Shown one piece after another: positions 37,614-45,745 of a DNA stretch of 45,745 nucleotides. Within the stretch, counting starts at the first letter, position 1, and each line of letters starts with the position of its first letter. The notes under the pieces were generated by a model. That model was not told the origin of the DNA. It ran no database searches and saw only the letters and a list, made by a program, of their open reading frames with translations. Source of the DNA: Rhodothermaceae bacterium bin80. GTDB lineage: Bacteria; Bacteroidota; Rhodothermia; Rhodothermales; Bin80. Made by a program: the position numbers and the translations under genes. The stretch spans positions 1 through 45,745 of the forward strand of contig MPNB01000022.1 of the NCBI GenBank assembly GCA_002238805.1, given 5' to 3'.

Positions 37614-38959
37614 TGCTTAGATCTATCGGACTGGCTGCACTCAGTTTAGTTATTCTAAAGTGCTCTTGTGTTGCTGCGCAAAACCGCCTTGAAGCTTTAA
37701 CACCAGAATTCGGACATTCAATAGCTGCAAGCGAGTCAACTCTGGTGGTCGGAGATCCCAACGCAACTGGTGGAAACGGCATGGTCTGGACCTACCGCCA
37801 ACAACCACAGGGAGGATGGACGCCAGCACTAACGTTGCAGGGCAAGCCAAATGACAGCCTGGGTTACAGTCTGGCCGCAGATGGCCATTTGTTGGTTGCT
37901 GGTGCCCCGGGAAACCGAAGAGCATACCTTTACAATCTTCACGATAACCAGCTGCCTCAGCCCCTGAGCTTCGTTACACAGGATACAGATGGCTATGGGC
38001 GAGCAGTTGCCATGCATGGCATTTTTGTAGCTGTGAGTAGTCCGGCAAATCAGTTTGGACGCGGTCGTGTAGATATTTACATACAGTCTCCACAGAATGA
38101 ATGGAACTGGACTCAGACCCTTCACGGAGAGTCTGGCGGTGAGGCCTTTGGTCATGCTCTTGCCATGGATTCAGAAATCCTGTTGGTAGGCGCACCTCAG
38201 GCCTACGAACCACGTGGAGAAAGAGCTGGTCTCGCCTACATCTATGAGAGAACATCTGGCTCAAACTGGGTACTCCAAACTGAGCTTCGTGGTGGCTCTG
38301 CCGGATATGAGCATGCGTTCGGCACGAGTGTTGCCTTGGGAACATACAATCAGTACACGCGCGCAGTCGTCGGCGCACCTGGTGCCTCGCTTGCCTATGT
38401 CTATACCTTGAGGATGTACGATTGGGAGCAGACCTATTCGTTTACACCTGTTCCACCAGTACCACTGACGAGGGCGGGTACCAGCATCGCACTGGTTGAA
38501 GATCACGTCATTATAGGAGCCCCATCAAGCTCATCTGCACAAAATGGTTTAGTCTGGGTCCTGCGCCTAGACGAATTGGGCGCAGGTTTGCACCGCGTCA
38601 ATATCCAGGGCAATTCCTCGTTTGGCCACGCAATTGCGGCATGGAAAGATCAGTACGCCATCGCGGAACCTGGCGTCGCAGTGCACATCTTCGCAAAAAA
38701 CAGCGTACTCTCCCGCGAAGAAGCGCCAGAGTATATCAAACTGGAAGCGTACCCCAACCCGTTCACCGAATCTGTAACACTCGCATTCTCGAGCAACGCA
38801 CCAGATCAACTATTCATCACTGATATCTCCGGGCGCCTGATCACTTCCATAGCGAGAAAGGGGCAGAACCACATTCACTGGTACCCACGCACACTGGCTG
38901 CAGGAATATATATAGTTTCAGCCGGGACGATCTCTAAACCGATCATCCGGTTGCCCTGA
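37613..38959 (+). CDS. Secreted FG-GAP-like repeat protein with type IX secretion sorting domain
   Basis: 448 residues. A signal peptide (about 1-22, ending CSCVAAQ) is followed by about six integrin-alpha/FG-GAP-like beta-propeller repeats, seen as recurrent 'LVVGDPNATGGNGMVWTYR', 'LLVAGAPGNRRAYLY', 'ILLVGAPQAYE' and 'VIIGAPSSSSAQNGLVWVL' units. The C-terminus (about 378-448) is a T9SS type A sorting domain: AYPNPFTESVTLAF, LFITDISGRLITSI, AAGIYIVSAG. It is exported across the outer membrane by the PorSS and probably attached to the surface. It starts on the last base of rsgA, so it is translationally coupled to it, although the two functions appear unrelated. Confidence 0.88.
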   Translation: MLRSIGLAALSLVILKCSCVAAQNRLEALTPEFGHSIAASESTLVVGDPNATGGNGMVWTYRQQPQGGWTPALTLQGKPNDSLGYSLAADGHLLVAGAPGNRRAYLYNLHDNQLPQPLSFVTQDTDGYGRAVAMHGIFVAVSSPANQFGRGRVDIYIQSPQNEWNWTQTLHGESGGEAFGHALAMDSEILLVGAPQAYEPRGERAGLAYIYERTSGSNWVLQTELRGGSAGYEHAFGTSVALGTYNQYTRAVVGAPGASLAYVYTLRMYDWEQTYSFTPVPPVPLTRAGTSIALVEDHVIIGAPSSSSAQNGLVWVLRLDELGAGLHRVNIQGNSSFGHAIAAWKDQYAIAEPGVAVHIFAKNSVLSREEAPEYIKLEAYPNPFTESVTLAFSSNAPDQLFITDISGRLITSIARKGQNHIHWYPRTLAAGIYIVSAGTISKPIIRLP

Positions 38960-38968
38960 CACAAGCGA

Positions 38969-40117
38969 TCACTCTACAATAACCCGCCGCAATAGCGGCG
39001 AGATTCCTGAAAGGACCACATGCGGTGTTGTATCACAAATGCTGGCAATTTTACGCACCGAATTAACCGCTCCTGGATCTGATGCTATGATTTCGACCAC
39101 TTGACCGGGTTTTGCATCAAGGGCCTGGGCAATATTGATCACGGTTGTATTCATACATACACGGCCAACGATCGGACAAACTGCACCTTCTATCCTGAAT
39201 GCCCCCTTGTTCGATAAACGATGGTCTACGCAGGCGTGATATCCTGTTGGTATCAAAGCCAATGTAGTAACCTCAGAAGCTTGCCAGGTGAGTCCATAAC
39301 CAACCCTCTCTCCCGGATTAATCGTCCGTAAACTTTGCAGGCGTGATCGGATGGACAAAGCTGGTTCAAGAGACAGACTGCGAGATGGATGCGTGTCGTA
39401 TCCGTACAAGCCGAGACCTACTCTTGCTACATTCACAGCAGACTCCTGTATCCAGGCGGTTCCGGCGGTATTGGCAATATGCAAATATCGCACACGATTG
39501 CGATGTGGTTCAACCAGCCTATTCCATCTTGTGAGTTGTGTCCTGGTGAACGCAGTGTTGCTGCCCGAGGCATTTGCAAAGTGAGAGCAGATGCCCTCCA
39601 ACTCCAAACCCGGTGCACTGATAACCAGATGCAATGCTTCATTAAACTCTGACGGTGCAACGCCGTGGCGATGCAATCCGGTATCAACTTTAAGGTGCAA
39701 CCGGCATTGGGATCGGCGATGGGCTGCCAGTGTTCTGACTTGTTCCAAATCCCCCACCATGAAAGCTACATTACGCAACCGGCTGCACAGGATATTTTCC
39801 GAGGGCGTGAATCCCATAACCAGTAGAGGTGTACGGATGCCCTCATTCCGAAGAATCAATGCTTCGTGGTATCCGTCTACAATAAAGAATGGACATCTCG
39901 CCGAATCAAGTATCCGGGCTACATGAACTAACCCATGACCATAGGCATTGCTTTTCAGAACGGGAGCTACGGCCGCGGTTCCACATATACCCTGGAATAC
40001 TTTCAAGTTGTACTCCAAGGCCGATCGGCTTACACTGACCTGAACTTGACGCCGATACCTGTATCGTTGAGCTCTCAGCCTCCTGAAAGCTCCACGCATC
40101 CATACACGGGGCTTCAT
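38969..40117 (-). CDS. alr: Alanine racemase
   Basis: 382 residues. The PLP Lys55 lies in VAPVLKSNAYGHGLVHV. Substrate-side Tyr274 lies in ERVGYGLTW, the usual catalytic tyrosine segment. KVDTGLHRHGV, ICSHFANA and ARVGLGLYGY are in order. Makes D-alanine for peptidoglycan. Two usual motifs differ: the GYADG-type segment reads GYHACVD, and the CMD of 'VGR(I/V)CMD' reads CMN (Asn323). I chose the ATG at 40117, which forms a TGATG overlap with the topA stop. A strongly basic N-terminal extension of about 26 residues precedes the domain. It is in an operon with topA. Confidence 0.92.
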   Translation of the reverse strand: MKPRVWMRGAFRRLRAQRYRYRRQVQVSVSRSALEYNLKVFQGICGTAAVAPVLKSNAYGHGLVHVARILDSARCPFFIVDGYHEALILRNEGIRTPLLVMGFTPSENILCSRLRNVAFMVGDLEQVRTLAAHRRSQCRLHLKVDTGLHRHGVAPSEFNEALHLVISAPGLELEGICSHFANASGSNTAFTRTQLTRWNRLVEPHRNRVRYLHIANTAGTAWIQESAVNVARVGLGLYGYDTHPSRSLSLEPALSIRSRLQSLRTINPGERVGYGLTWQASEVTTLALIPTGYHACVDHRLSNKGAFRIEGAVCPIVGRVCMNTTVINIAQALDAKPGQVVEIIASDPGAVNSVRKIASICDTTPHVVLSGISPLLRRVIVE

Positions 40118-42513
40118 CAAGTCTTTTTTCTCCGCCTTCTTCCCCTGCGCGGCTGGGCGGCTTTCTTATTAAGAAGCTTAATGGCCGCTTCCAGCGTCAC
40201 TTGTTCCAAATCACGCTGACCTTTAATCGAAGCATTCAGCTTTCCTCGCTTAACAAATGGGCCGTACGGTCCATTATCAAAATAGATCGTCTCCCCGGAA
40301 TTAGGATCCTTGCCCAGTTCCACTGGGAATCTGAGCATATCCAAAGCAAGCTCCAGGTTCACATCCTCCATTCGAACGCCCTTGGGAATTGATTTTCGAT
40401 GCGGCTTGGTTTTGGATCCTTCGGGTTCCACAACTTCCACATAGAGCCCATATTTGCCATCCTTAAGCAGTATGGGTTTTCCATTTTTGGGGTGAACTCC
40501 CAACTTCGTATCGGGTGTTTTAACAGCAAATAGAAGTGATCGCAAGTGCTCCTCATCCAGGTCCGCAGGCAATAAATCATCGGGGATCCCACTGCGGACT
40601 TCCCGACCATCCACGGTAGCCTGTACATAAGGCCCATAGCGTCCAACGCGGACAACACATTGACTCCACTTGGGGGAGGTGATTTTAGAAATCTCGCGGG
40701 CATCTACCTGATCCAGGGCGTTTTCGACCCGTTTCTGGATCCCCTCTTCTCCCTGATCAATTGAGTAGAGGAACTCCTGTCCATCAGTCTTGCCTTGCGC
40801 AATCTCGTCAAGGCGTTTCTCCATCTGAGCCGTGAAGCCCGTATCTACAAAAGAATCAAAGCGCTCCTCCATAAATGCATTCGTAGCAAACGCGCGGAAT
40901 GTCGGAGCAAGTGCCCTGCCGGATCGTATCGCACTTCCTCTGTCCTGAATTGTACTGACAATGGTTGCGTACGTACTTGGCCGGCCTATACCTTCCTGTT
41001 CCAGTTTCTTGATCAGGGATGCTTCCGTGTAACGGGCAGGTGGCTTGGTTTCATGACTTTTCGATTCAATCTCGAGGCATCGCAACGGCTGTTGTTCGTG
41101 AAGTACGGGTAGGCGCTGGCCTGCCCCCCTCTTCGCAGTCTCAGGATCATCAGTGCCTTCAACATAGGCCAGCAGGAACCCTGGAAATAATATTTGCCTT
41201 CCCGTAGCCCGAAAATGCACCGGTTCTGAGTCGGGGAGCGTTGCAGTGGAGATTACCCGTGTATCTCGAACCTTAGCGTCTGCCATTTGCGTTGCGACTG
41301 TACGCCTCCAGATGAGGTCGTACAGTTTTTTTTCATCTCCGCTCAAACTCAGCTCATCAGCGGTTTTCATGTCCCGACCAGCGGGCCGAACTGCTTCGTG
41401 AGCTTCTTGAGCATTGGCCACTTTGCTTTTGTATCGACGTACTTGATTGCTAAGATTTTCCACGCCATAAATACGCTGAACCGCCTGTCGGGTACCCTCT
41501 AAAGCTTCCTGTGAGAGCGTGACAGAATCTGTGCGCATATAGGTAATGAACCCTCGCTCATACAGTTTTTGCGCCACCCTCATTGTTTTTTTTGCTCCCC
41601 ACCTGAGCTTGCGACTCGCTTCCTGCTGGAGTGAGGAGGTAATAAAGGGGGGAGCGGGTTTCCGTTTGCGATCTTTGGACTCAACACTTGTAACACGCCA
41701 GTCCGCCGACGGCAGGCTGGCAACCAGACGCTCGCCCTCTTGCCTGCTCAACAAAAGTATCCCCAAACCCTTCAGTGACTCTTTAAGCTGGCCGGTGTTA
41801 TCGTCAAAATCACGCCCAGTTGCCAGCCGTCGTTCACCCAGATGGGTCATAGTCGCCGTGAATTGACCTGTGTCGGCCTGCAGTGTCGCTGCTAGATCCC
41901 AGTACTGAGCCGGAACAAACATCATACGCTCCTTTTCACGCAGGACCAAAAGCCGAACAGCAACGCTCTGGACGCGCCCTGCACTCGTTCCACGGCCGAT
42001 CTTACGCCATAAAACCGGAGAAATTTTGTAACCTACCAGACGGTCAAGTACTCTTCTTGACTCCTGAGCTTCAACAAGGTCTTGATCCACCACCCGCGTG
42101 TTTTCGAGTGCTATACTGATGGCCTTTTTTGTGATCTCGTGGAACGCCATTCGACGAACCGGCACTTTGGGCTGCAAAACCTCTACCAGATGCCAGCCAA
42201 TAGCTTCACCTTCGCGATCTTCGTCCGTTGCAATCAGGAGTTCGTCTGCGCGAGCAAGCGCATCCTTGAGCTCCTTAACGACCTTGCGTTTCCCGGGCGG
42301 AATGATGTAAAGAGGTTTGAACTTGCCATCTTCAATTCGCACCGCAATGGATGCCCAAGACTCTTTCTTGTATTTTGCCGGAACTTCTTTTATTCCGCTA
42401 GGCAAATCCCGGACATGCCCAAAACTGGCCATAACCCTGTATTTGGAAGACGGTAGAAACCGGCTGATCGTTTTGGCCTTGGTGGGAGACTCAACAATTA
42501 CCAGACTGGGCAT
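40117..42513 (-). CDS. topA: DNA topoisomerase I (type IA)
   Basis: 798 residues. The Toprim domain starts SLVIVESPTKAKTISRF and has the metal site ATDEDREGEAIGWH. The active-site Tyr325 lies in GFITYMRTDSVTLS. The core has LEQEGIGRPSTYATIVSTIQ. The C-terminus lacks Cys4 zinc fingers and instead has TopA C-terminal repeats (RVGRYGPYVQA, LKDGKYGLYVE, FDNGPYGPFVKRGKLN), followed by a basic tail. It relaxes negative supercoils. I chose the ATG at 42513 at the start of the Toprim strand; the longer frame adds 14 residues. alr follows with a one-base overlap. Confidence 0.97.
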   Translation of the reverse strand: MPSLVIVESPTKAKTISRFLPSSKYRVMASFGHVRDLPSGIKEVPAKYKKESWASIAVRIEDGKFKPLYIIPPGKRKVVKELKDALARADELLIATDEDREGEAIGWHLVEVLQPKVPVRRMAFHEITKKAISIALENTRVVDQDLVEAQESRRVLDRLVGYKISPVLWRKIGRGTSAGRVQSVAVRLLVLREKERMMFVPAQYWDLAATLQADTGQFTATMTHLGERRLATGRDFDDNTGQLKESLKGLGILLLSRQEGERLVASLPSADWRVTSVESKDRKRKPAPPFITSSLQQEASRKLRWGAKKTMRVAQKLYERGFITYMRTDSVTLSQEALEGTRQAVQRIYGVENLSNQVRRYKSKVANAQEAHEAVRPAGRDMKTADELSLSGDEKKLYDLIWRRTVATQMADAKVRDTRVISTATLPDSEPVHFRATGRQILFPGFLLAYVEGTDDPETAKRGAGQRLPVLHEQQPLRCLEIESKSHETKPPARYTEASLIKKLEQEGIGRPSTYATIVSTIQDRGSAIRSGRALAPTFRAFATNAFMEERFDSFVDTGFTAQMEKRLDEIAQGKTDGQEFLYSIDQGEEGIQKRVENALDQVDAREISKITSPKWSQCVVRVGRYGPYVQATVDGREVRSGIPDDLLPADLDEEHLRSLLFAVKTPDTKLGVHPKNGKPILLKDGKYGLYVEVVEPEGSKTKPHRKSIPKGVRMEDVNLELALDMLRFPVELGKDPNSGETIYFDNGPYGPFVKRGKLNASIKGQRDLEQVTLEAAIKLLNKKAAQPRRGRRRRKKT

Positions 42514-43038
42514 GGATTCAAATTTTATCTGCGCGCCGTTCACGCACGGGAGCATACAACGTTCCAGCGGGAAACTACACCGATTGAGTAGCAGGACAGA
42601 GACCTACTCTTTTTTTTGAGTTTTCGAGTAATTGTTGGAGCCGGTGCTGTTCCTGCTACGATATAGGATAATACCTGCCTGACTACAGCATGTGTACGAC
42701 CCAGCCGCGACTTCTATGGAATGATTAAATTTCGGTTTCATCAACGAACATCTTCTGAAGATAGTTCGCAAGAGATCAACAGAAATAATTTTCAGATTGA
42801 CAACCAACCAGACAAATCTGATGGAGTACTACCACATGACTTATCCCCCAATAGCCCCATATCACTGGGAAATATCATACCCTGAAAAAACCGGAAAGGG
42901 GGAAATTCAGTTTTGTCTCAGGAGAAGCCTTTTTGGATTGATTGTTATCACCAAAAGATTCAATTAGCATCCAAGAGTGGACAAAGTCGATTTTGAGTTA
43001 AGTGAATTCCAGAGTAGATATTTGGATAATCAGTGACG
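42514..43038. other. Divergent gap between topA and the sulfatase gene
   Basis: About 525 bases of AT-rich sequence with no convincing gene. A short minus-strand frame (42604-42807) has no family features. It should hold the promoters of topA and of the sulfatase. One terminator-like element is listed separately at 42586-42617. Confidence 0.5.
42586..42617 (+). terminator. Possible rho-independent terminator facing right
   Basis: A stem GAGTAG (42586-42591)/CTACTC (42604-42609) with a 12-base loop is followed directly by eight T (42610-42617). No plus-strand gene lies upstream; topA runs the other way. It could end a small or antisense RNA that starts within the 5' end of topA, or be a chance structure. 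The stem is short. Confidence 0.3.
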
Positions 43039-44532
43039 ATGTTTAAAACTGCAATTTCATGGTCTTGCTTGAGTGTGTTGCTTTTGACTTCTTGCAAACC
43101 ATCAATGGAGGAATATGGAAACCTAGGGTTGCAAAATCAGAAGCCGAACATCATCGTTTTTTTAATTGATGATTTGGGAAAAGAGTGGCTTAGCAGTTAC
43201 GGTGCTACAGACATCGCCACCCCCAACATAGATGCTCTGTCTGAAAGCGGCATGCAATTCAATAATGTCTATGGAATGCCTCAGTGCACGCCTTCACGTG
43301 TGACATTATTGACTGGTCAATATCCTTTTAGACACGGTTGGGTAAATCATTGGGATGTGCCCCGTTGGGGCGGAGGTGCTCACTTTGATGAGTCTCTCAA
43401 TCCGTCTCTGCCCCTGGAAATGAAACGGGCTGGATATAAAACCTTCATCGGAGGGAAATGGCAGATCGATGACTTTAGAGTGGAGCCTGATGCACTCACT
43501 AGGGCAGGGTTTGATGAATTTTGCATGTGGACAGGCTACGAAACTGGGAATCCAGAAGCCTCTCAGAACAGATATAATGATCCATATATTTTCACCAAAG
43601 AAGGTAGCAGACTGTATCCGGGAGAATATGGCCCAGACATCTTCAAGGGGTGCCTCATTGATTTTCTGCGTAAGAATAAGGAGGAGCCCATGTTTGTCTA
43701 TTACCCCATGGTACTTACACACGGACCCTACGAAAAGACTCCACTTGACTCAAAAGTACCTCCTACCACACTAGAAACACATGCGTCGATGGTGAGATAT
43801 ACTGATTTAATTACCGGAGAGATTGTGCATGAGTTGGACAAACTCGGTATACGTGAAAATACCCTAATAATTTGGACGACAGATAATGGTACTTCAAAAG
43901 GCTTTTCGTCTCATATGAATGGAAGAAAAATAGATGGAGGGAAGGGCTCTACTTCAGAATCAGGAATTTGCTTGCCATTCATAGCAAGTTGGCCTGGGAC
44001 TATTGAAGCAAATACCGAATCGAATGCACTGATAGACTTTACAGATCTCTTCCCCACTTTTCTTGATTTAGCTGAGGTGAACATAGGTGATAAATGGCTC
44101 GTGGGTGACGAAACACAGGTGATTGATGGAAAATCCTTTAAATCTGTTTTGCTTGGGAATTCCCCTAATTCGCAACGTGAATGGATTCTTGGAATGGGGG
44201 GAGGCAACAATGCTCGGTTGACAGATCAAGGCGTTGAGAACCAATATGTATTTCGGGACAGGGTGGTGCGTAATCTGCGCTACAAACTTACCATGGGCTC
44301 CAACAAAAGCCCGACAGGGTTTTATGACTTGGAAATCGATCCCGATGAACAACAAAACTTGATCAACCAACTCAACACTGAAGAAAGGACTAAAAACTAT
44401 GAGGAATTGCTGAGTGTCTTAGACTATTTCCTTGATAAGGACAACGATCCCAGGTATGTGCCCAACCCGCCCCAGCCCTGGGATGTGGAAGTAACAGCCA
44501 AAAGCCAAGTTTGGAAAATAGGATCGCAGTAG
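43039..44532 (+). CDS. Sulfatase (S1 family) lipoprotein
   Basis: 497 residues. A lipoprotein signal (about 1-19, LSVLLLTSC) precedes a type I sulfatase. The metal-binding N-terminus reads KPNIIVFLIDDLGKEWLSSY. The formylglycine site is MPQCTPSRVTLLTGQ (Cys83, C-x-P-S-R), so it needs an anaerobic or FGE-type maturase. Later landmarks are GKWQIDDF, YPMVLTHGPY and WTTDNGTS. The substrate is unknown, but surface sulfatases of this type act on sulfated algal or animal glycans. I chose the ATG at 43039; a GTG six bases upstream is also in frame. A broken second sulfatase start follows, so a former sulfatase cluster is likely. Confidence 0.95.
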   Translation: MFKTAISWSCLSVLLLTSCKPSMEEYGNLGLQNQKPNIIVFLIDDLGKEWLSSYGATDIATPNIDALSESGMQFNNVYGMPQCTPSRVTLLTGQYPFRHGWVNHWDVPRWGGGAHFDESLNPSLPLEMKRAGYKTFIGGKWQIDDFRVEPDALTRAGFDEFCMWTGYETGNPEASQNRYNDPYIFTKEGSRLYPGEYGPDIFKGCLIDFLRKNKEEPMFVYYPMVLTHGPYEKTPLDSKVPPTTLETHASMVRYTDLITGEIVHELDKLGIRENTLIIWTTDNGTSKGFSSHMNGRKIDGGKGSTSESGICLPFIASWPGTIEANTESNALIDFTDLFPTFLDLAEVNIGDKWLVGDETQVIDGKSFKSVLLGNSPNSQREWILGMGGGNNARLTDQGVENQYVFRDRVVRNLRYKLTMGSNKSPTGFYDLEIDPDEQQNLINQLNTEERTKNYEELLSVLDYFLDKDNDPRYVPNPPQPWDVEVTAKSQVWKIGSQ

Positions 44533-44645
44533 ATTTGAGGTTCCTTGGTGCTTATCTGCGAGGAGGTATTCTGCTGGTAAATTTGAGAAATTGAACCAGT
44601 CGAATTGAATGCCTCAGAATGAGCCCTTCACACGAGACTGATTTG

Positions 44646-44790
44646 ATGAAAACCCGTCTTTTCCGTGCGATCATTCTTGCATTGATTTCATGAGTTGTCG
44701 TTCCGAAGAATCAGACAAAACTTCAGGGGTTGTACAATCACGGCCGAATGTTTTACTCTGGGGGTTCTACCGCGAATGTTGCGGATAGAG
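44646..44790 (+). pseudogene. Broken start of a second sulfatase-like lipoprotein gene
   Basis: An ATG at 44646 gives MKTRLFRAIILALIS and then a TGA. In the next frame the sequence goes on as SCRSEESDKTSGVVQSRPNV then LLWGF before a stop. Joined across a one-base shift this is a lipoprotein signal (LALIS-S-C) followed by 'RPNVLL', the standard opening of an S1 sulfatase ('RPNIL-x-x-x-DD'). Nothing further of the sulfatase can be read. The gene is cut off shortly before the insertion sequence at the right edge. Confidence 0.5.
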
Positions 44791-45173
44791 GTCTAGCCTC
44801 CGCAGAAAAAAAGGATTGCAGATCTGAAATTTTCGAATTTTCTGTATCCTCTGCCGATAGTCTTGATACCTTGGATCATGATCGGCTGATGGTATGGCAA
44901 GCTCAACGTGAGCGGTTCATTGTCCGACAAATGACTCCGACTGTGCTCGGACTAAGCCTGCTCAGTGGATAGCCATATCCCAAACAACCACCATGTGAAC
45001 AAGGGTATCGGAGTCGATAAGTCTTCTGTAGCGCAAGATATAACTGAACTTCCCCCCTTTTTGGTTTCTCAAAGGTACAATATTTCCTAGGAAATCGAGG
45101 GTTTTTTTGAAAAATTGATTACCGCGATCGGGGGATGCGACGGGATTTTGTTTCGGTCCTGTGAGCCGAATGA
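44791..45173. other. Gap between the broken sulfatase and the transposase
   Basis: A plus-strand frame (to 44972) ends MVWQAQRERFIVRQMTPTVL then GLSLLSG, without recognisable family. The region 45083-45094 holds a perfect 12-bp palindrome (TTTCCTAGGAAA). The left end of the insertion sequence should fall somewhere here, but I could not define its inverted repeat. Confidence 0.4.
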
Positions 45174-45745
45174 CTACAACAGTTTGATATTCAAAAGTTT
45201 GAACGCCCGCTTTTGTATGGCACTGATCTTTTCTATCATAACCACTTCGGGTGTTGCGTCTGTGCCAATTTTCGGAACGACAACCAAGCGGCACAGTCCA
45301 GAGAGTTCATCCATCAGGCTCGCAAAGCTCAAGGCCTTTTCGCCCGTTGCGGTTCGTTTGGTTCGGGCTTTCTTTTTCGCCTGCTCAGAGGGTTTGGCCG
45401 GCTCCACGATACTCTTGCGCTGCGCTTTTTTTTCCGCTGGATCATCCTCGGCAAACAGCATCGGTGCCAGTTTCCGGCGCAAGTGATATTCCACATAGTA
45501 GGCCAGCATGCACAAAAAGACATGTGCAACGACCCGGTTTTTGGTGCGATGGTGAATCGGACGTACCTGCAACGACATGGATTTCATCGTGCGGAAGGCT
45601 ATCTCCACCGTGGAAAGACGTTTGTAATGGGTCACCAATTCGGAGGCCTCCGGCCCCTGTTTCAGACTGGAACGAATGGCATACAGGCCGTCGAGTTGTT
45701 CCGCCTTTTGAAGGGCTTCTTCATTGCGGGTATACGAAAAATGTT
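45174..45745 (-). CDS. IS1634-family (IS4-like DDE) transposase, C-terminal part, cut by the window end
   Basis: About 190 residues from the right edge to the stop at 45174. The frame is open to the window end and reads HFSYTRNEEALQKAEQLDGL, YAIRSSL, YKRLSTVEIAFRTMKSMSLQ, VRPIHHRTKNRVVAHVFLCM and LAYYVEYHLRRKLAPMLF. These are the conserved C-terminal blocks (with the catalytic Glu region) of IS1634-type transposases. A basic linker rich in Lys and Glu and a tail (VEPAKPSEQAKKKARTKRTA) follow. The N-terminal half and the other IS end lie outside the window. Confidence 0.9.
   Translation of the reverse strand, partial: HFSYTRNEEALQKAEQLDGLYAIRSSLKQGPEASELVTHYKRLSTVEIAFRTMKSMSLQVRPIHHRTKNRVVAHVFLCMLAYYVEYHLRRKLAPMLFAEDDPAEKKAQRKSIVEPAKPSEQAKKKARTKRTATGEKALSFASLMDELSGLCRLVVVPKIGTDATPEVVMIEKISAIQKRAFKLLNIKLL

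Noticed and set aside
38985..39000. GC-rich hairpin CGCCGC/GCGGCG as terminator between the T9SS protein and alr
   Set aside because: It lies inside the alr coding end and has no T-run on either strand.
42604..42807. Minus-strand 67-codon frame upstream of topA
   Set aside because: Low-complexity end and no family features; it lies in the expected promoter region.
44730..44972. Plus-strand 80-codon frame before the transposase
   Set aside because: Partly overlaps the sulfatase remnant and lacks a recognisable domain.

Overview
The window looks like chromosomal DNA of a Bacteroidota-related Gram-negative bacterium, most likely Rhodothermota or a nearby marine group. The grounds are a type IX secretion C-terminal sorting domain, a DUF4270 lipoprotein, an LptD-like outer-membrane assembly protein, an LptF/G permease, a NagB-like/PIG-L fusion, methionine synthase split into two genes, and weak ribosome-binding sites. 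This taxonomic call is inference, because no rRNA gene is present.

Left edge (1-6.5 kb): the end of an IS21-like insertion sequence with three 22-bp direct repeats, then a minus-strand catabolic module of the planctomycete type. It comprises a DUF1080 protein, a cytochrome c/DUF1549/DUF1553 lipoprotein and a Tat-exported DUF1501 protein; the last two are joined by a TGATG overlap. msrA follows.

6.7-19 kb: a NagB-like/PIG-L fusion, then a plus-strand run of envelope and central-metabolism genes. These are a degenerate starch-synthase N-domain protein, a DUF4270 lipoprotein, an outer-membrane beta-barrel, a TPR protein, enolase, an FtsB/DivIC-like protein, an ROK kinase that has lost its zinc cysteines, and an LptD-like protein.

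19-23 kb: an accessory, decaying stretch. It holds a frameshifted membrane-protein pseudogene, a Panacea (DUF4065) antitoxin with an unassigned partner, a near-perfect 17-bp hairpin, a small membrane protein, an outer-membrane beta-barrel, a shattered MetE-like C-terminus, and the 7Fe ferredoxin gene fdxA.

23-29 kb: a one-carbon/methionine cluster on the minus strand. Its first gene encodes an unusual single protein with an ArsR-type HTH, a SAM-dependent methyltransferase and a methylenetetrahydrofolate reductase (MetF). An 18-bp perfect palindrome lies just upstream. The homocysteine-methyltransferase half and the folate/B12/activation half of MetH follow. Together they form the methyl cycle (5,10-CH2-THF to 5-CH3-THF to methionine), possibly with autoregulation by the HTH.

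29-42.5 kb: mostly core genes, including a GNAT, sucC, an LptG-like permease, a DUF3467 protein, a cysteine/cystathionine synthase, lon, a small cysteine-containing protein, rsgA, a T9SS-exported FG-GAP-like protein, alr and topA. 42.5-45.7 kb is accessory again: a sulfatase lipoprotein, a second broken sulfatase start, and the 3' end of an IS1634-type transposase.

The most interesting item is the ArsR-methyltransferase-MetF fusion with its palindrome. Next come the Panacea toxin-antitoxin pair with its hairpin, the zinc-less ROK kinase, and the pseudo-enzyme-like NagB and GlgA domains. I did not find a CRISPR array, a phage or a complete large defence island.
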